The position numbers were made by a program, and so were the translations under genes. This document shows, piece after piece, positions 1 to 10,400 of a stretch of 64,000 bases of DNA; the first letter of the stretch is position 1; each line of letters opens with the position of its first letter. The notes beneath the pieces were generated by a model. That model searched no databases. It saw only the letters and a program-made list of their open reading frames with translations, and was not told the origin of the DNA. The stretch comes from Hyaloperonospora brassicae (Eukaryota > Oomycota > Peronosporomycetes > Peronosporales > Peronosporaceae), in contig CANTFL010000416.1 in the NCBI GenBank assembly GCA_947650285.1, forward strand, positions 98,207-162,206. The letters run 5' to 3'.

Positions 1-304
1 GTTAAAACCTTCGGGTACTGGTGTGCCGGGGTTCACCAGCACTGTCCTGCCAGACAGTGACGTCCCCCACATTTAGTAAGTTTAGGTGTTTGTTGGAAAC
101 ACACCGCCTAGATTTAGTAATGTGCGACTAGACGATTAGTAATGCGCGACTAGACGATTAGTAATGCGCGATGTGGCGATTACTAACGTATAGGCAGAAA
201 GAATTCAGTAGGCTTAGACTAGCAACAGGAGTTTGTGAACTAAGGACCTAAATATATTCACTTTGCATTTTGCCAACTTCATCTAGAATCGATCACTTCC
301 TTTA
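1..304 (+). repeat. 5' LTR of copia element 1 (3' part)
   Basis: This segment is repeated at 4495-4777. It contains three tandem 22-bp units at 115-136, 137-158 and 159-180 (the third divergent), while the right LTR has only two, which fully explains the 305 versus 283 nt length. The LTR ends just before the primer-binding site at 305. Its start is not visible: the right LTR may begin with TGTTG at 4376, which would put about 119 nt of this LTR outside the window. Confidence 0.85.
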
Positions 305-316
305 GGTTATGAGCCC
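305..316 (+). other. Primer-binding site pairing with the initiator tRNA-Met anticodon arm
   Basis: GGTTATGAGCCC lies right after the LTR. Its reverse complement, GGGCTCATAACC, is the anticodon stem-loop sequence of eukaryotic initiator tRNA-Met (CAT anticodon) rather than the tRNA 3' end. Drosophila copia is known to prime from such an internal half-tRNA. The ATG inside this site (309-311) is also the start codon of gag. The second, unrelated copia element in this window has the same 12 nt at 33767. Confidence 0.7.
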
Positions 317-2282
317 AAGCTCCGCTGACTCTGGCCAAGACTTCGATCACGCTTTCTCGATGGACTCTGCTCCAATCACCGCAGCTCGCATCAACAAGTT
401 CTCGGGAACGAACTTCCACACATGGAAGTTCAAGATGCAGATGGTGCTGGGGGAGCGAGATCTGTGGGACGTCGTGAGCGGCGAGGTCAAGCTCGAGAAC
501 TGCACCAGCAATTTGGATCAAGCAACGTTCAAGCGGAAGTCGCGAAAGGCGCTAGCTATCATCTGTCTCGCAATGGAGGATTCACAGTTGCCACTGGTTC
601 GCTCGGCGAAGGACGCGCATGATGCATGGTCACGTCTGGGAGGACACTACGAGAAGAAGAGCTTGGCCAACAAGCTCTTCCTTCGTCGTCGCTTCTTCAC
701 GACAATGATGGGAGAAGGTGATGACGTGCTTGAGCACATCAACAGACTCAAGACTCTGGCGGAGCAGCTCGACGCAGTTGGTGCTCCGGTCAGCGAGGAC
801 GACTTGGTCATCACGCTTCTAGCCAGCCTCAGCGAGTCGTATCAGTTCCTGATTACAGCATTGGAGTCGAGAGCCGACTCCCTCACGTGGGAGCTAGTGA
901 CGTCTCGGCTGTTGCACGAAGACATGAAGCGCAAGGAGCAAGGTGGCGGAATTGAAGGATCCGCGCACAGTCAAGCTCAAGCATTCATGTCTCGAGATAA
1001 CAAGCGCAAGGCTCGACCGATGAAGAAGACCGGTGCGTGCCACAAGTGTGGAAAACAAGGACACTGGATTGCGGAATGCCCTTCGCGGATCCAAGAAGAC
1101 GCTGGTAGACAGAGGCTCCAGCGTGCGAATATCGCGCAAGAAGAAGAGCTTGGCGATTATCTTTTCTCGGTTGGTGGTGACAAGACCAAGTCGAGCAACA
1201 TGTGGCTGGTCGACTCGGGTGCGACGCAGCACATGACAAGTTCAAAAAGGTTCATGAGGAACTACAAGGATTTTGGCCCGGTGGATGAGCATCTTGCTGA
1301 TGACGGTGTGGTCCAAGCAATTGGAAAAGGTGACATCGTTATGTCAATGAAGACTCACCGAGGGGTCAAGAAGGGTGTGCTCATGGATGTGTGGCATATC
1401 CCAAAGTTGTCGCGCAACCTGTTTTCTGTTGGCCGATTCATCAAGGACGTTGGACCGGTCACATTCGAGGTTGATGGTTGCTTTGCTGATACGAAGGGTA
1501 TCAAGTGCAAACTCGGCGAACTCGAAGGAAAAGGACTGTTCAAGCTCTGTATGGTACCGGAACTGCCTGACGAGGTCAACGTGGCAAGCTCGAATACCTG
1601 CAAAGCAAGCACCACCTCCTACCTCTGGCATCTTCGACTTGGTCACATTGGACACGGGGGACTAGATGCTATCGTCAAAAACGATTGCTGCAACGGAATC
1701 AACTTGACCTCGGTAAACAAGTGGGAGCTATGTGAAGGGTGCGCTCTGGGCAAGCAAACACGGGTGAGCTATATGACGAAGTCACCCGATCGCGCAACGA
1801 CACTGCTGGAGGTCATTCACAGCGATGTATGTGGGCCAATGCACACTCCTACCTTCAGTGGCAAACGTTATTTTGTGACGTTTATCGACGAATACTCGCA
1901 CTATTGTGTGGTGTATCTGCTGCAAAACAAGTCTGAAGTATTGACCAAGTTCGCTCAGTTTGTCGCGCTGGCGGAGACACAAACTGGCAATCGCGTGAGG
2001 GTTCTTCGAAGCGACAACGGTGGAGAGTACACCTCCGGTATGATGACCAAGTTCTGTTCGGTCCATGGTATAGTGCAGAAATTCACACCACCTTACACTC
2101 CTCAGCTTAACGGTGTCGCCGAGCGGATGAATCGAACGTTGGTGGAAAGCGTGCGTTGCATGATGGAACATGCTGCGATGTCCAAGTCGTATTGGGGTGA
2201 GGCGGTAATGACCGCGAACTTCCTACGCATTCGCTGTCCAACTCGATCTACGGACCATGGCAAGACACCATACCAAGTATAG
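309..2282 (+). CDS. Copia gag-protease-integrase part of the polyprotein, ended by an in-frame stop
   Basis: 657 codons. Gag comes first (FSGTNFHTWKFKM near residue 30, UBN2-like), then a CCHC knuckle CHKCGKQGHWIAEC near residue 244 and an aspartic protease active site VDSGATQHM near 303. A GAG-pre-integrase segment with WHLRLGH follows near 440. The integrase core has the triad in HSDVCGPM, RSDNGGEY and NGVAERMNR. The ATG at 309 is chosen because it sits in the primer-binding site, as in the second copia element. The frame ends at TAG 2280-2282 but stays open immediately afterwards to 4424, so this is most simply one nonsense change in a single polyprotein; programmed readthrough is the less likely alternative. 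Confidence 0.9.
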   Translation: MSPSSADSGQDFDHAFSMDSAPITAARINKFSGTNFHTWKFKMQMVLGERDLWDVVSGEVKLENCTSNLDQATFKRKSRKALAIICLAMEDSQLPLVRSAKDAHDAWSRLGGHYEKKSLANKLFLRRRFFTTMMGEGDDVLEHINRLKTLAEQLDAVGAPVSEDDLVITLLASLSESYQFLITALESRADSLTWELVTSRLLHEDMKRKEQGGGIEGSAHSQAQAFMSRDNKRKARPMKKTGACHKCGKQGHWIAECPSRIQEDAGRQRLQRANIAQEEELGDYLFSVGGDKTKSSNMWLVDSGATQHMTSSKRFMRNYKDFGPVDEHLADDGVVQAIGKGDIVMSMKTHRGVKKGVLMDVWHIPKLSRNLFSVGRFIKDVGPVTFEVDGCFADTKGIKCKLGELEGKGLFKLCMVPELPDEVNVASSNTCKASTTSYLWHLRLGHIGHGGLDAIVKNDCCNGINLTSVNKWELCEGCALGKQTRVSYMTKSPDRATTLLEVIHSDVCGPMHTPTFSGKRYFVTFIDEYSHYCVVYLLQNKSEVLTKFAQFVALAETQTGNRVRVLRSDNGGEYTSGMMTKFCSVHGIVQKFTPPYTPQLNGVAERMNRTLVESVRCMMEHAAMSKSYWGEAVMTANFLRIRCPTRSTDHGKTPYQV

Positions 2283-4424
2283 ACTGGCAAGAAACCTCTT
2301 CTTGCGAACTTGAAGGTTTTTGGTTGTCATGCATACGTTCATGTGCCCAATCCAAAGAGGTCCAAGCTCGACGCAAGATCAGTTCATAGCCGGTTCATCG
2401 GGTACTCCGATCATGAGAAAGCGTATCGTTTTGAGGAGATCAGGAGCGGACGTGTGCTGGTAAGTCGCGACGCACAGTTCATGGAGAACATTTTCGATAG
2501 TGGGAGACGTGACTACGTTCCAGATGAAGCTGTCCTCGAAGATGAACAGTTATCTGAAGAAGAGTACGCTTATACCAACAACCCTGACACGGGACGAGAG
2601 GATACTACGCAGGATAATAACGATGCGATCAGGGGAAAGAGGCACCAACGCACGCAGTCGCTCGAGGCCTTAGCGAACCCTCCAGAGGCGAAAAGACCAA
2701 GTCGATACCTCACCATGGCTGAAATGTCTGCGACAGCGCATGAAAGTCCCGACGTTGAGACGGCCTACATCGTGGATTCAGTGGGAGAAATGCCGACAAC
2801 GTTCAAGTCAGCAATGGAATCCAGCGATGCAGTCCACTGGAAAGAGGCATGCGATTCTGAAATAACTTCCCTTCGCCAGAATGCGACCTGGGAGCTTGTA
2901 CCGCTGCCAAAGGGGCGCAAGGCAATCGGCAATCGATGGGTTTTTCGGGTCAAAGAAACCAAGGATGGGACAATCGAGCGGTTCAAAGCGCGTTTGGTGG
3001 CCAAAGGTTTTCTGCAGAAACATGGCATCGACTATGAAGAGACTTTTGCTCCGGTGGCCAAGTTTACGTCAATCAGGATCTTACTCAGCTTGGCGGCAAA
3101 GCACAATCTGATGCTTCACCAGATGGATGTCAAGACAGCCTTCCTGAACGGAAACCTTGATGAAGACATCTACATGACACAGCCGGATGGCTACGTTGAT
3201 GAAGATCATCCGGAGCTTGTTTGTCATCTCAAGCGCTCTCTGTATGGTCTGAAGCAGTCACCACGAATGTGGAACCAGACCATCGACAAGTTTATGCTGG
3301 ACTTGAAGTTTCGAAAATGCGAAACTGACCACTGCATCTACGTCAAGCGACATCATCAGGACATGATCTTCGTGGCGCTGTACGTTGACGATTTAGTCAT
3401 CGCAAGTAACAACTTCGAGCTGATACAATCAACTAAGCAGGCGCTAAGTGAACGCTTCGACATGACTGACCTGGGCGACCTCAAGTACTTCCTCGGGATG
3501 GAAATTGATCAAGACCTCTCAGCCGGCACGATTTCAGTCCGTCAGTCCAAATTTGCAAAAGATATTCTCGAGAAGTTTGGCATGGAAAACAGCAATCCTG
3601 TCAAGACTCCACAAGAACCTGGACTCAAGTTGACAAGGTCAATGTGTGCAGATGGGTGCAAGCATGCGGAAACAATGGCAAATGTGCCATACCGCAACGC
3701 CATCGGCTGTTTGATGTATCTCATGGTGGGGACCCGCCCGGATATCGCAGTTGCAGTGGGAGTTCTCAGTCAGTTCGCGGCAGAACCTTGTCCAACCCAT
3801 TGGCAAGCGCTTAAGCGGGTGTTCCGTTATATTCAAGGCACAAGGACGTATGGAATTGAATTCCAAGCAACCAGTGATGACAAGCTGCAAGGCTACTCGG
3901 ACGCGGACTGGGCTGGAGATGTCGAGGCTAGACGAAGCACAAGCGGGTACGCCTTTGTGATGAACAACGGATGCATTAGCTGGAGAAGCAAGAAACAGAG
4001 CACCGTGGCTCTATCGTCTACAGAAGCCGAGTACATGGCTTTGACTGAAGCTGCACAAGAATCAATTTGGCTTAAGGCATTCTTACATGAACTCGGCGAG
4101 ATGAATAGCGACGAAGCAGTCAAGATCTACGAAGACAATCAAGGTTCCATCGCTTTGGCCAAGAACCCCGAGTTTCACAAGCGGACCAAGCACATCGACA
4201 TTCGTTATCACTTTGTGCGTGAAAAGGTGGTAGAAGTAAAAGTGGTCCTGGAATACTGCTCGACCAAGGACATGAAGGCTGACCTAATGACCAAGCCAAT
4301 TCCTGCAACACAGTTCCAGTATCTTCGAACCATGTTGGGCATCAAGGCGCCACGGTCTGCCGAGGCGAGTGGGAGTGTTGCAAAAGAAACGCCTCGGCAG
4401 GCTGATTTTGTAAGATGCACGTAG
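2283..4424 (+). CDS. Copia reverse transcriptase and RNase H, downstream of the in-frame stop
   Basis: This is the same frame as 309-2282. It starts with the integrase C-terminal part (KVFGCHAYVHVP), followed by an acidic linker. The copia RT has NRWVFRVKETKDG, RLVAKGFLQ, MDVKTAFLNG and the catalytic YVDD (in FVALYVDDLVIAS, about 3382-3420). RNase H follows with GYSDADWAGD, STEAEYMAL and HIDIRYHFV. The end at 4424 lies past a purine-rich stretch (about 4362-4375) that could be the polypurine tract, so the reading frame probably runs into the 3' LTR. Without readthrough this half cannot be translated from the gag start. Confidence 0.9.
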   Translation, partial: TGKKPLLANLKVFGCHAYVHVPNPKRSKLDARSVHSRFIGYSDHEKAYRFEEIRSGRVLVSRDAQFMENIFDSGRRDYVPDEAVLEDEQLSEEEYAYTNNPDTGREDTTQDNNDAIRGKRHQRTQSLEALANPPEAKRPSRYLTMAEMSATAHESPDVETAYIVDSVGEMPTTFKSAMESSDAVHWKEACDSEITSLRQNATWELVPLPKGRKAIGNRWVFRVKETKDGTIERFKARLVAKGFLQKHGIDYEETFAPVAKFTSIRILLSLAAKHNLMLHQMDVKTAFLNGNLDEDIYMTQPDGYVDEDHPELVCHLKRSLYGLKQSPRMWNQTIDKFMLDLKFRKCETDHCIYVKRHHQDMIFVALYVDDLVIASNNFELIQSTKQALSERFDMTDLGDLKYFLGMEIDQDLSAGTISVRQSKFAKDILEKFGMENSNPVKTPQEPGLKLTRSMCADGCKHAETMANVPYRNAIGCLMYLMVGTRPDIAVAVGVLSQFAAEPCPTHWQALKRVFRYIQGTRTYGIEFQATSDDKLQGYSDADWAGDVEARRSTSGYAFVMNNGCISWRSKKQSTVALSSTEAEYMALTEAAQESIWLKAFLHELGEMNSDEAVKIYEDNQGSIALAKNPEFHKRTKHIDIRYHFVREKVVEVKVVLEYCSTKDMKADLMTKPIPATQFQYLRTMLGIKAPRSAEASGSVAKETPRQADFVRCT

Positions 4425-4494
4425 CTCATGTGATATGGTGTGGCAGCACCATGCGAGAGGTCACTGGTTCGATATCCAGTGACTGCAATAAAAA

Positions 4495-4777
4495 GTTAAA
4501 ACCTTCGGGTACTGGTGTGCCGGGGTTCACCAGCACTGTCCTGCCAGACAGTGACGTCCCCCACATTTAGTAAGTTTAGGTGTTTGTTGGAAACACACCG
4601 CCTAGATTTAGTAATGTGCGACTAGACGATTAGTAATGCGCGATGTGGCGATTACTAACGTATAGGAAGAAAGAATTCAGTAGGCTTAGACTAGCAACAG
4701 GAGTTTGTGAACTAAGGACCTAAATATATTCACTTTGCATTTTGCCAACTTCATCTAGAATCGATCACTTCCTTTAG
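4495..4777 (+). repeat. 3' LTR of copia element 1 (verified part)
   Basis: Direct copy of 1-305 with one fewer 22-bp unit. The true LTR start may be TGTTG at 4376, directly after the purine-rich GAGGCGAGTGGGAG. That assignment is an inference because the matching part of the 5' LTR is outside the window. Confidence 0.85.
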
Positions 4778-4802
4778 TTGCCGCCACCTGTTGCCATTCA
4801 CC

Positions 4803-7071
4803 ATGTCTAAAACCAGTGCCGACGTGACCAACGATACCCTTGCGCCTCCCACCACCCAAAGTGCCAAACGTAGCTGGGTTTGGGCTCATTTTGAGGCTGA
4901 TGTCGACGCCAATAAAGCGCTTTGCCAAGTCGTCACAAACCGAAGGACGGGCCGTGCATGCGGTCGCTCCCTTAACCTTGACAAGGCCGGCAGCGCCAAT
5001 AACCCGAACGAGCACTTGACAAAGGTCCACAATCTCAGCGATCCGAAGAAGAAGGACGAGACCAATGCATCTATTCAGAAGTATTTACAAAATGGAACTC
5101 TCGAGACGGTGAGCTTGTGATACACATGTAACCTGAATTTGCAAAAGACTGAATCAATCCATGCTGTATAATGTGTTGACCGGACAGGACCTCAAAACTC
5201 ACATCGGATACTACATTGCTGACGTCAACCTGCCGTTCCCCATCATCGAACGAAGCTCTTTTATCAACCTTTTAAGCGCCTGTAACGAGAATATACCCCA
5301 GATGATGGTCATGGCCGACGCAATCCAGAATCACCTTTTCCAAATGTATGCTCAGCACCGTTAATTCATCAAGATCAGTCTTTGTAAGGTCGAATGGATC
5401 GCTTTTACTTCCGATGCTTGGACTTCACCTAACGTGGAATCCTTGACGGCGCTCACTGCCCATTGGATTGACACCGATTGGAATATGCAAGAACTATTGC
5501 TGGGGGTTCCTGCTGTGATGTGTAAGTGCATTTTCCCAATTGCATGGGTGCTGTGGGATTTTACAACCAGATCTTCTTCTTACCTTAAACAATTATGTTT
5601 TGCAGAGGAGCATACTGCTCAAATTTTTGCAGAACTGCATTACAACGTTCTTTCCGACTATGGCATCGTTGGATACCTCTCTGTCATTACTGCCGACAAT
5701 GCCAGCACAAACTTCGCTATGGCTCGAGCTCTTCCTCGCATGGAGCATGTGGAGTTCAACCACAAGTAACAGCTGTTTGGTTGCATAGTTCACGTGATCC
5801 ATTTGGCTGCAATGGATGGAATCACGGTCCTTGGAGGGAAAGGATAACTCAACAATGAAGAGGAGGACTCCGCCGCCACATATGCCATGTCGGTGCACAA
5901 CATCACCACCCAACCTGATGTTTTCGATGTCAACTTGGCTACGGTCCTAAGGAGTGTACACGGTATGTCAGTCTATGTACGATCTTCTGATAAACGTCGC
6001 CAACGTTTTGCCCAAGCTGTGGAGTACCACCAACAAGGTTCTACTGTGAACTGCTTGTTTCTCGATGTCAAAACGCGGTGGAATTCGACTTACCAGATGT
6101 ACTCGCGCTTTTTGCACTTCCGGTACGTACTTGTGAATTGTTTCTTTGACTCATTGGACAAATTGTTTTTCTTTTCGGTTCGACAGCCCGACAGTGACTG
6201 GAGTCTGCCTCAGCGATGTCGATTATCAGAAATTCGCCCTTTCAAAAGAGGAATGGGAAAAGCTTGGTCAGCTCATGAAGTTTCTTCAACCCATGAACAC
6301 GGCCACGGAAAGGCTTACGGGTTCACGTTTACCCACTCTTGAGAAAGCTCTCCCGATCTTTTTTGCCCTCATTGTTTAATTGCAAAAGGTGCGAAGCTAT
6401 GATTGTGAAGTAGAGAATCCGAGATATAAATATTCATGTACAAGCATATTTGAATCTTGCAGGTGGAACAGACCTACGACTCGGAGCAGCTTCTACAGCC
6501 AGCAAGAGACATTATTCAAAAGCTTCAAAAGTATCTCAAGGCGACTCTCAAGAAACATGTTTACCTGCACGCCGTCATTCTCGATCCCCGCATCAAGATG
6601 TTTTTCTTCAGCAAGCATGCAGTTCATTTTTCTCAGTATGGCATCCACACTCGCATGATTCGTGAGAGCTTTGCTGTTGCTGCAAGCCGCTACAACACTC
6701 ATGCAGCCGTTCCCATGGCCACTGAAGAAGCAGGTGAAGAGGTCGAAGGTTTCGAAGATTTCATTTATGCAAAGCAGCAGAAGATTACCAACGTGGACGG
6801 GGAAATTGTGAAGTATTTGGGGGAAGACCTGGCCGATAGGAATGTGGACCCTTTGGGATAAAATCACCGTCGACATGTGGTTTTTCTCTAGTTTGGGCAA
6901 AATGGCGAGGGCCCTTCTGGCAATTCCTGCTACCAGTGTCCCTTCCGAGCGTGCTTTCTCGATGATGGTTTAATTTGCAGGGATGAAAGGGCATCTCTGG
7001 ACGGGGAAACCATTGGGATGCTGATGTGTATGCAAGACTGGTACAAGAAGTTGCCGAGGGTTGTTATGTAG
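4803..7071 (+). pseudogene. hAT-family transposase gene, broken, introns still visible
   Basis: The order of parts is that of a hAT transposase. A BED zinc finger (W..F, C..C, H..H) lies at about 4868-5027. The conserved block with FTSDAWTSPN and LTAHWID is at about 5401-5480. The RNase-H-like middle has ITADNAST and VKTRWNSTYQM. The C-terminal dimerisation block has IPATSVPSERAFS at about 6916-6962. Three good GT-AG introns fit the frame changes: 5522-5605 (84 bp), 6123-6186 (64 bp) and 6389-6462 (74 bp). Damage includes stops at 5362, 5767, 5845 and 6377 and frame loss around 6860-6970. I could not find terminal inverted repeats; the left one may be beyond the copia insertion. A dead relic is the safe reading. 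Confidence 0.85.
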
Positions 7072-7444
7072 AGAGGGTATAAGATCTGTTGGAAATGCTA
7101 TGCAATATATACCGATATGTATCTATAAATACACATGTAAACCCCTCAGGGACCCCCGGGGGGAAACCCTGGGAGTTCCGGTCCGGGTAGGAGTCCTATC
7201 TGTACCAATCTGACCACTTGGCTTGCTGCTTTTCTACCATGTTGAAAGTGTTTTTCAGCCAGTGGTGAAGTGACGTCCACTACTACACCAACCAACGAAC
7301 CGACGTCGTCTAGTATAAAGCTCTAACCTTGCAAAGCTCTGTTCGTTTCGCTCTTGCAACAGCAAGCGTGTCATCATTCTCTCTCTCTTTTTTGCAGCAA
7401 TAGCAGCAGCAGTAACGGCCGCAGATTGACAGCTCATGAGAAAG
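7072..7444. other. Spacer, no gene seen
   Basis: Between the hAT relic and the 3' end of the purine-synthesis gene. A G/C-rich palindromic stretch at about 7146-7185 could be the remains of a hAT end, but no matching partner was found. Otherwise nothing recognisable. Confidence 0.6.
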
Positions 7445-10400
7445 CTACGAAGACGAAGCTTCACAGAAAGTCTTGGCATTCTGGAAGATTCGCATCCACG
7501 GGCTTGCAGCATGCTTTTCAAAGTCCGCCGGCAGGTACGGCCACTGGTACTTCAAAAAGCAGCGCTCGGGGTGCGGCATGAGGCACAGGTGACGCCCGTC
7601 GCTCGACACGAGACCGGCAATGCCTTCGGGGGAGCCGTTCGGGTTGAACGGGTACTCTTCCGTCGGCACATTCGAGTCGTCCACGTACCGAATAGGAGCT
7701 GCACCCCTCGACACGTACTTTTCCTGCATCTTTGCGTGCGTGAAGTGCGCGCGGCCTTCGCCGTGCGAGACCCACACGCCAATGGAAGAGCCAGCCATGC
7801 CACGCAGCATCACCGAGTTCGACTCTTGAATCTGCACCGACACGAAACGAGACTCATGGCGTCCAGATTCATTGTGCACGAACCGCGGCTGAGCAGACGT
7901 CTGCGTCTCCTCTTCCAGCGCCTTGGCCTCCGGGTGGTCGAGCCAGCCTAGCAGCGTCATGAACTGGCAACCGTTGCACGCACCAAAACTAAACGTGTCC
8001 TCGCGAGCCTTGAACGCCGTAAACTGTTTCAGCACGTCACCGTGATATTTCACCACACCCGACCAGCCTTTCGCCGAGCCAAGTACATCAGCAAAAGTGA
8101 AGCCACCCACAAACGCAGCGCCACGGAAACGCTCGTCCAAAACCACACGCTTGTTGACAAGATCCGACATTGTGATGTCCCAGACCTCGAAACCTGCGTG
8201 GTGGAATGCAGCAAGCATCTCCCGCTCCCCGTTGCTACCCTCCTCACGAAGCACAGCAACGCGGTGCTGGGCACGCGTGCTCAATTGGCGCTCTGGCGTC
8301 GGCTCCGGCTCGTAAGTCACTTTCCATGAGGGAGCTGTGCGGGTACGCAACGAACGCTGCTCCTGTGCCACGCACTCGGGGTTGCACTGACGCTTTTCAA
8401 GCTCAAAACTCGTCGCCTCCCACACGTCTCGGAGGTCCACCATCTGGTCCTGAATCACACTTTCGCCATTGATGCGCACGCTAATAACGCCATCAGTAGT
8501 GACCTTACCCAGCTTCACAAGCGGCACGTTCAGTTTGCCAAAGATGGCTTCCACTTCGGTGGCGTGCTGGCCAACAGCGACCTGGAACACGAAACCAAGC
8601 TCTTCAGCGAACAGCACCTGTATCACGTCCTTCGTTGAGACCTTGTCACCCGCGAATGGAATGTCGACATCGACACCGCAATTGCCGGCAAACGCCATCT
8701 CCAGCAGCGTGACAATGAGACCGCCATCGCTACGATCGTGACCAGCAAGCAGGTGGCCATTTTTGATAGCAGTCTGGATGCCATTGAACGCGTTCTTGAA
8801 CAGCTCGACATCCTCGACATCTGGGGACACGTTCCCGACCTGGCCATACACCTGCGCAAGAGCAGAACCACCTAATCGGTTCTCGCCCTTGCCCGCGTCT
8901 ATGTAGTACAGCAGGCTGTTATCGATGTGGGTCTTGAGGTCAGGCGTCACCTTCAGCTCCACGTCCTCCGTCGGAGCGTACATAGTAATCACAAGTGTAC
9001 CAGGCGTCTTCACGTCCTTCTTGTTCACCTTTGCAGCCATGGACAGCGAGTCCTTGCCACCATCAACAGCTACGCCCACCTGCTTCATGAAAGTAGTCAT
9101 CGCTTCACAGCACTCGTACATGCACGCAGCTTCATTGGGTAGCTTAGCCGCCCACATCCAGTTGGCAGAGCACTTGCAGTCATCGAGACCACGTCCACCA
9201 AGAGCCGCCCATACCATGTTCGTCAGTGACTCGCCCACGCTCAAGCGAGCCATGGCTCCAGGACTCACCAGGCCCTTGATAGGCTGCTCTCCACACGCGC
9301 TCACCACACCAGAGAACTTGCCATCTCCATTCGGCACATTGGACTGCGCCACAACAGCACAGTCTGCGAGAGTCAGCTGGAGTGGACCCACAGTCTGCTG
9401 CTGTGCAATCAGACCGCTCACGGAGCGATCCACCTTGCTAGTGAGGAACCGCTTCGAGCCGACTGATAAAAGACGCAAAACACGGTCCAGTGCATCACGC
9501 AGAGTAATATCCACGGGAAGTGATAGCTCCGAAACAATCTCTGTAGCCTTCGTATCGATAAAGGTCTTTTGCGGCATCTTGCCGAGCACAAGGTCAAGAT
9601 CCAGATCGAAAGGAGTAGAGTCGTCCTTCGAGTCGTGCAAAACCACGTGGCCATCTCCAGTCACCTGGCCCAGCAGCGCGTACGGACATTTCTCACGCTT
9701 GCAAATCTTGTCAAAGAGCTCAACGTGCTCTGGACGGAGCAGAAGTGCGTCGTTCTCCTGGTACTCAGCACCCCAGATCTCGAGAACGGACAGCGTGTCA
9801 TCGCCGACCAGGATGTTGCGCACCTCGTAGCGAGCACCACCGCGATTCGCATCTCCGGGCTTCGAGTTCGACACTTCGACGATCTCCTTCAACACATTAC
9901 CATTGCCACCAGCGCCCTGGTCGTGGATCGATACGATCGGGTTCTTCTCGCCCATATCGCAGCAGGAACGAATCACTTTGTTCAATTTGCACTCCATCTC
10001 AGCGTCGCCACGCTGCACGGCATTAAAATCTAGTTCAGCAGTCTTGGCGTCCTGGATACGACTCGAAGCAGCACCACCGCCCATGCCAATACGGTAACAC
10101 GGCCCGCCAATCTTCACGACCCACATCTGAATCTCTGGTTCGCCCTTGGTGCAGTGACGACCGTCTAGCTGGCCAAGACCAGCTGAAAACATGATCGGCT
10201 TAATGTACTCACGACGCTCGCCATTCGGCAGCACCATACCGAATGAACGGGCGAATCCCGTCACCACGGGCTCTCCAAACTTGTTGCCATAGTCTGAAGC
10301 ACCGTTGGAAGCCTGAATGAGAATGTCACGCGGGTGAGCAAGGTTGGACGGATACTCTAGTTTCTCGTCTTCCCACGGAAGCCGGTAGCCCTCTAGGTTA

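Larger units (their letters stand above)
1..4777 (+). mobile_element. Ty1/copia LTR retrotransposon, left end cut by the window
   Basis: The element has a 5' LTR part, a primer site, one long gag-pol frame and a 3' LTR. The sequence at 1-305 recurs at 4495-4777, identical apart from one base and one extra 22-bp unit in the left copy. The gag-pol order is gag, protease, integrase, RT, RNase H, which is the copia order. Only one in-frame stop (2280-2282) interrupts about 1,370 codons, so the copy is young. The 3' LTR directly abuts the leader of a hAT transposase gene (4803 on), so copia probably inserted in or beside that hAT element. Target duplications cannot be checked because the left edge lies outside the window. 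Confidence 0.93.

Noticed and set aside
8925..9830. 301-codon open frame on the + strand
   Set aside because: Lies fully antisense to the FGAM synthase gene and has no motif; a shadow of G/C-rich coding sequence.
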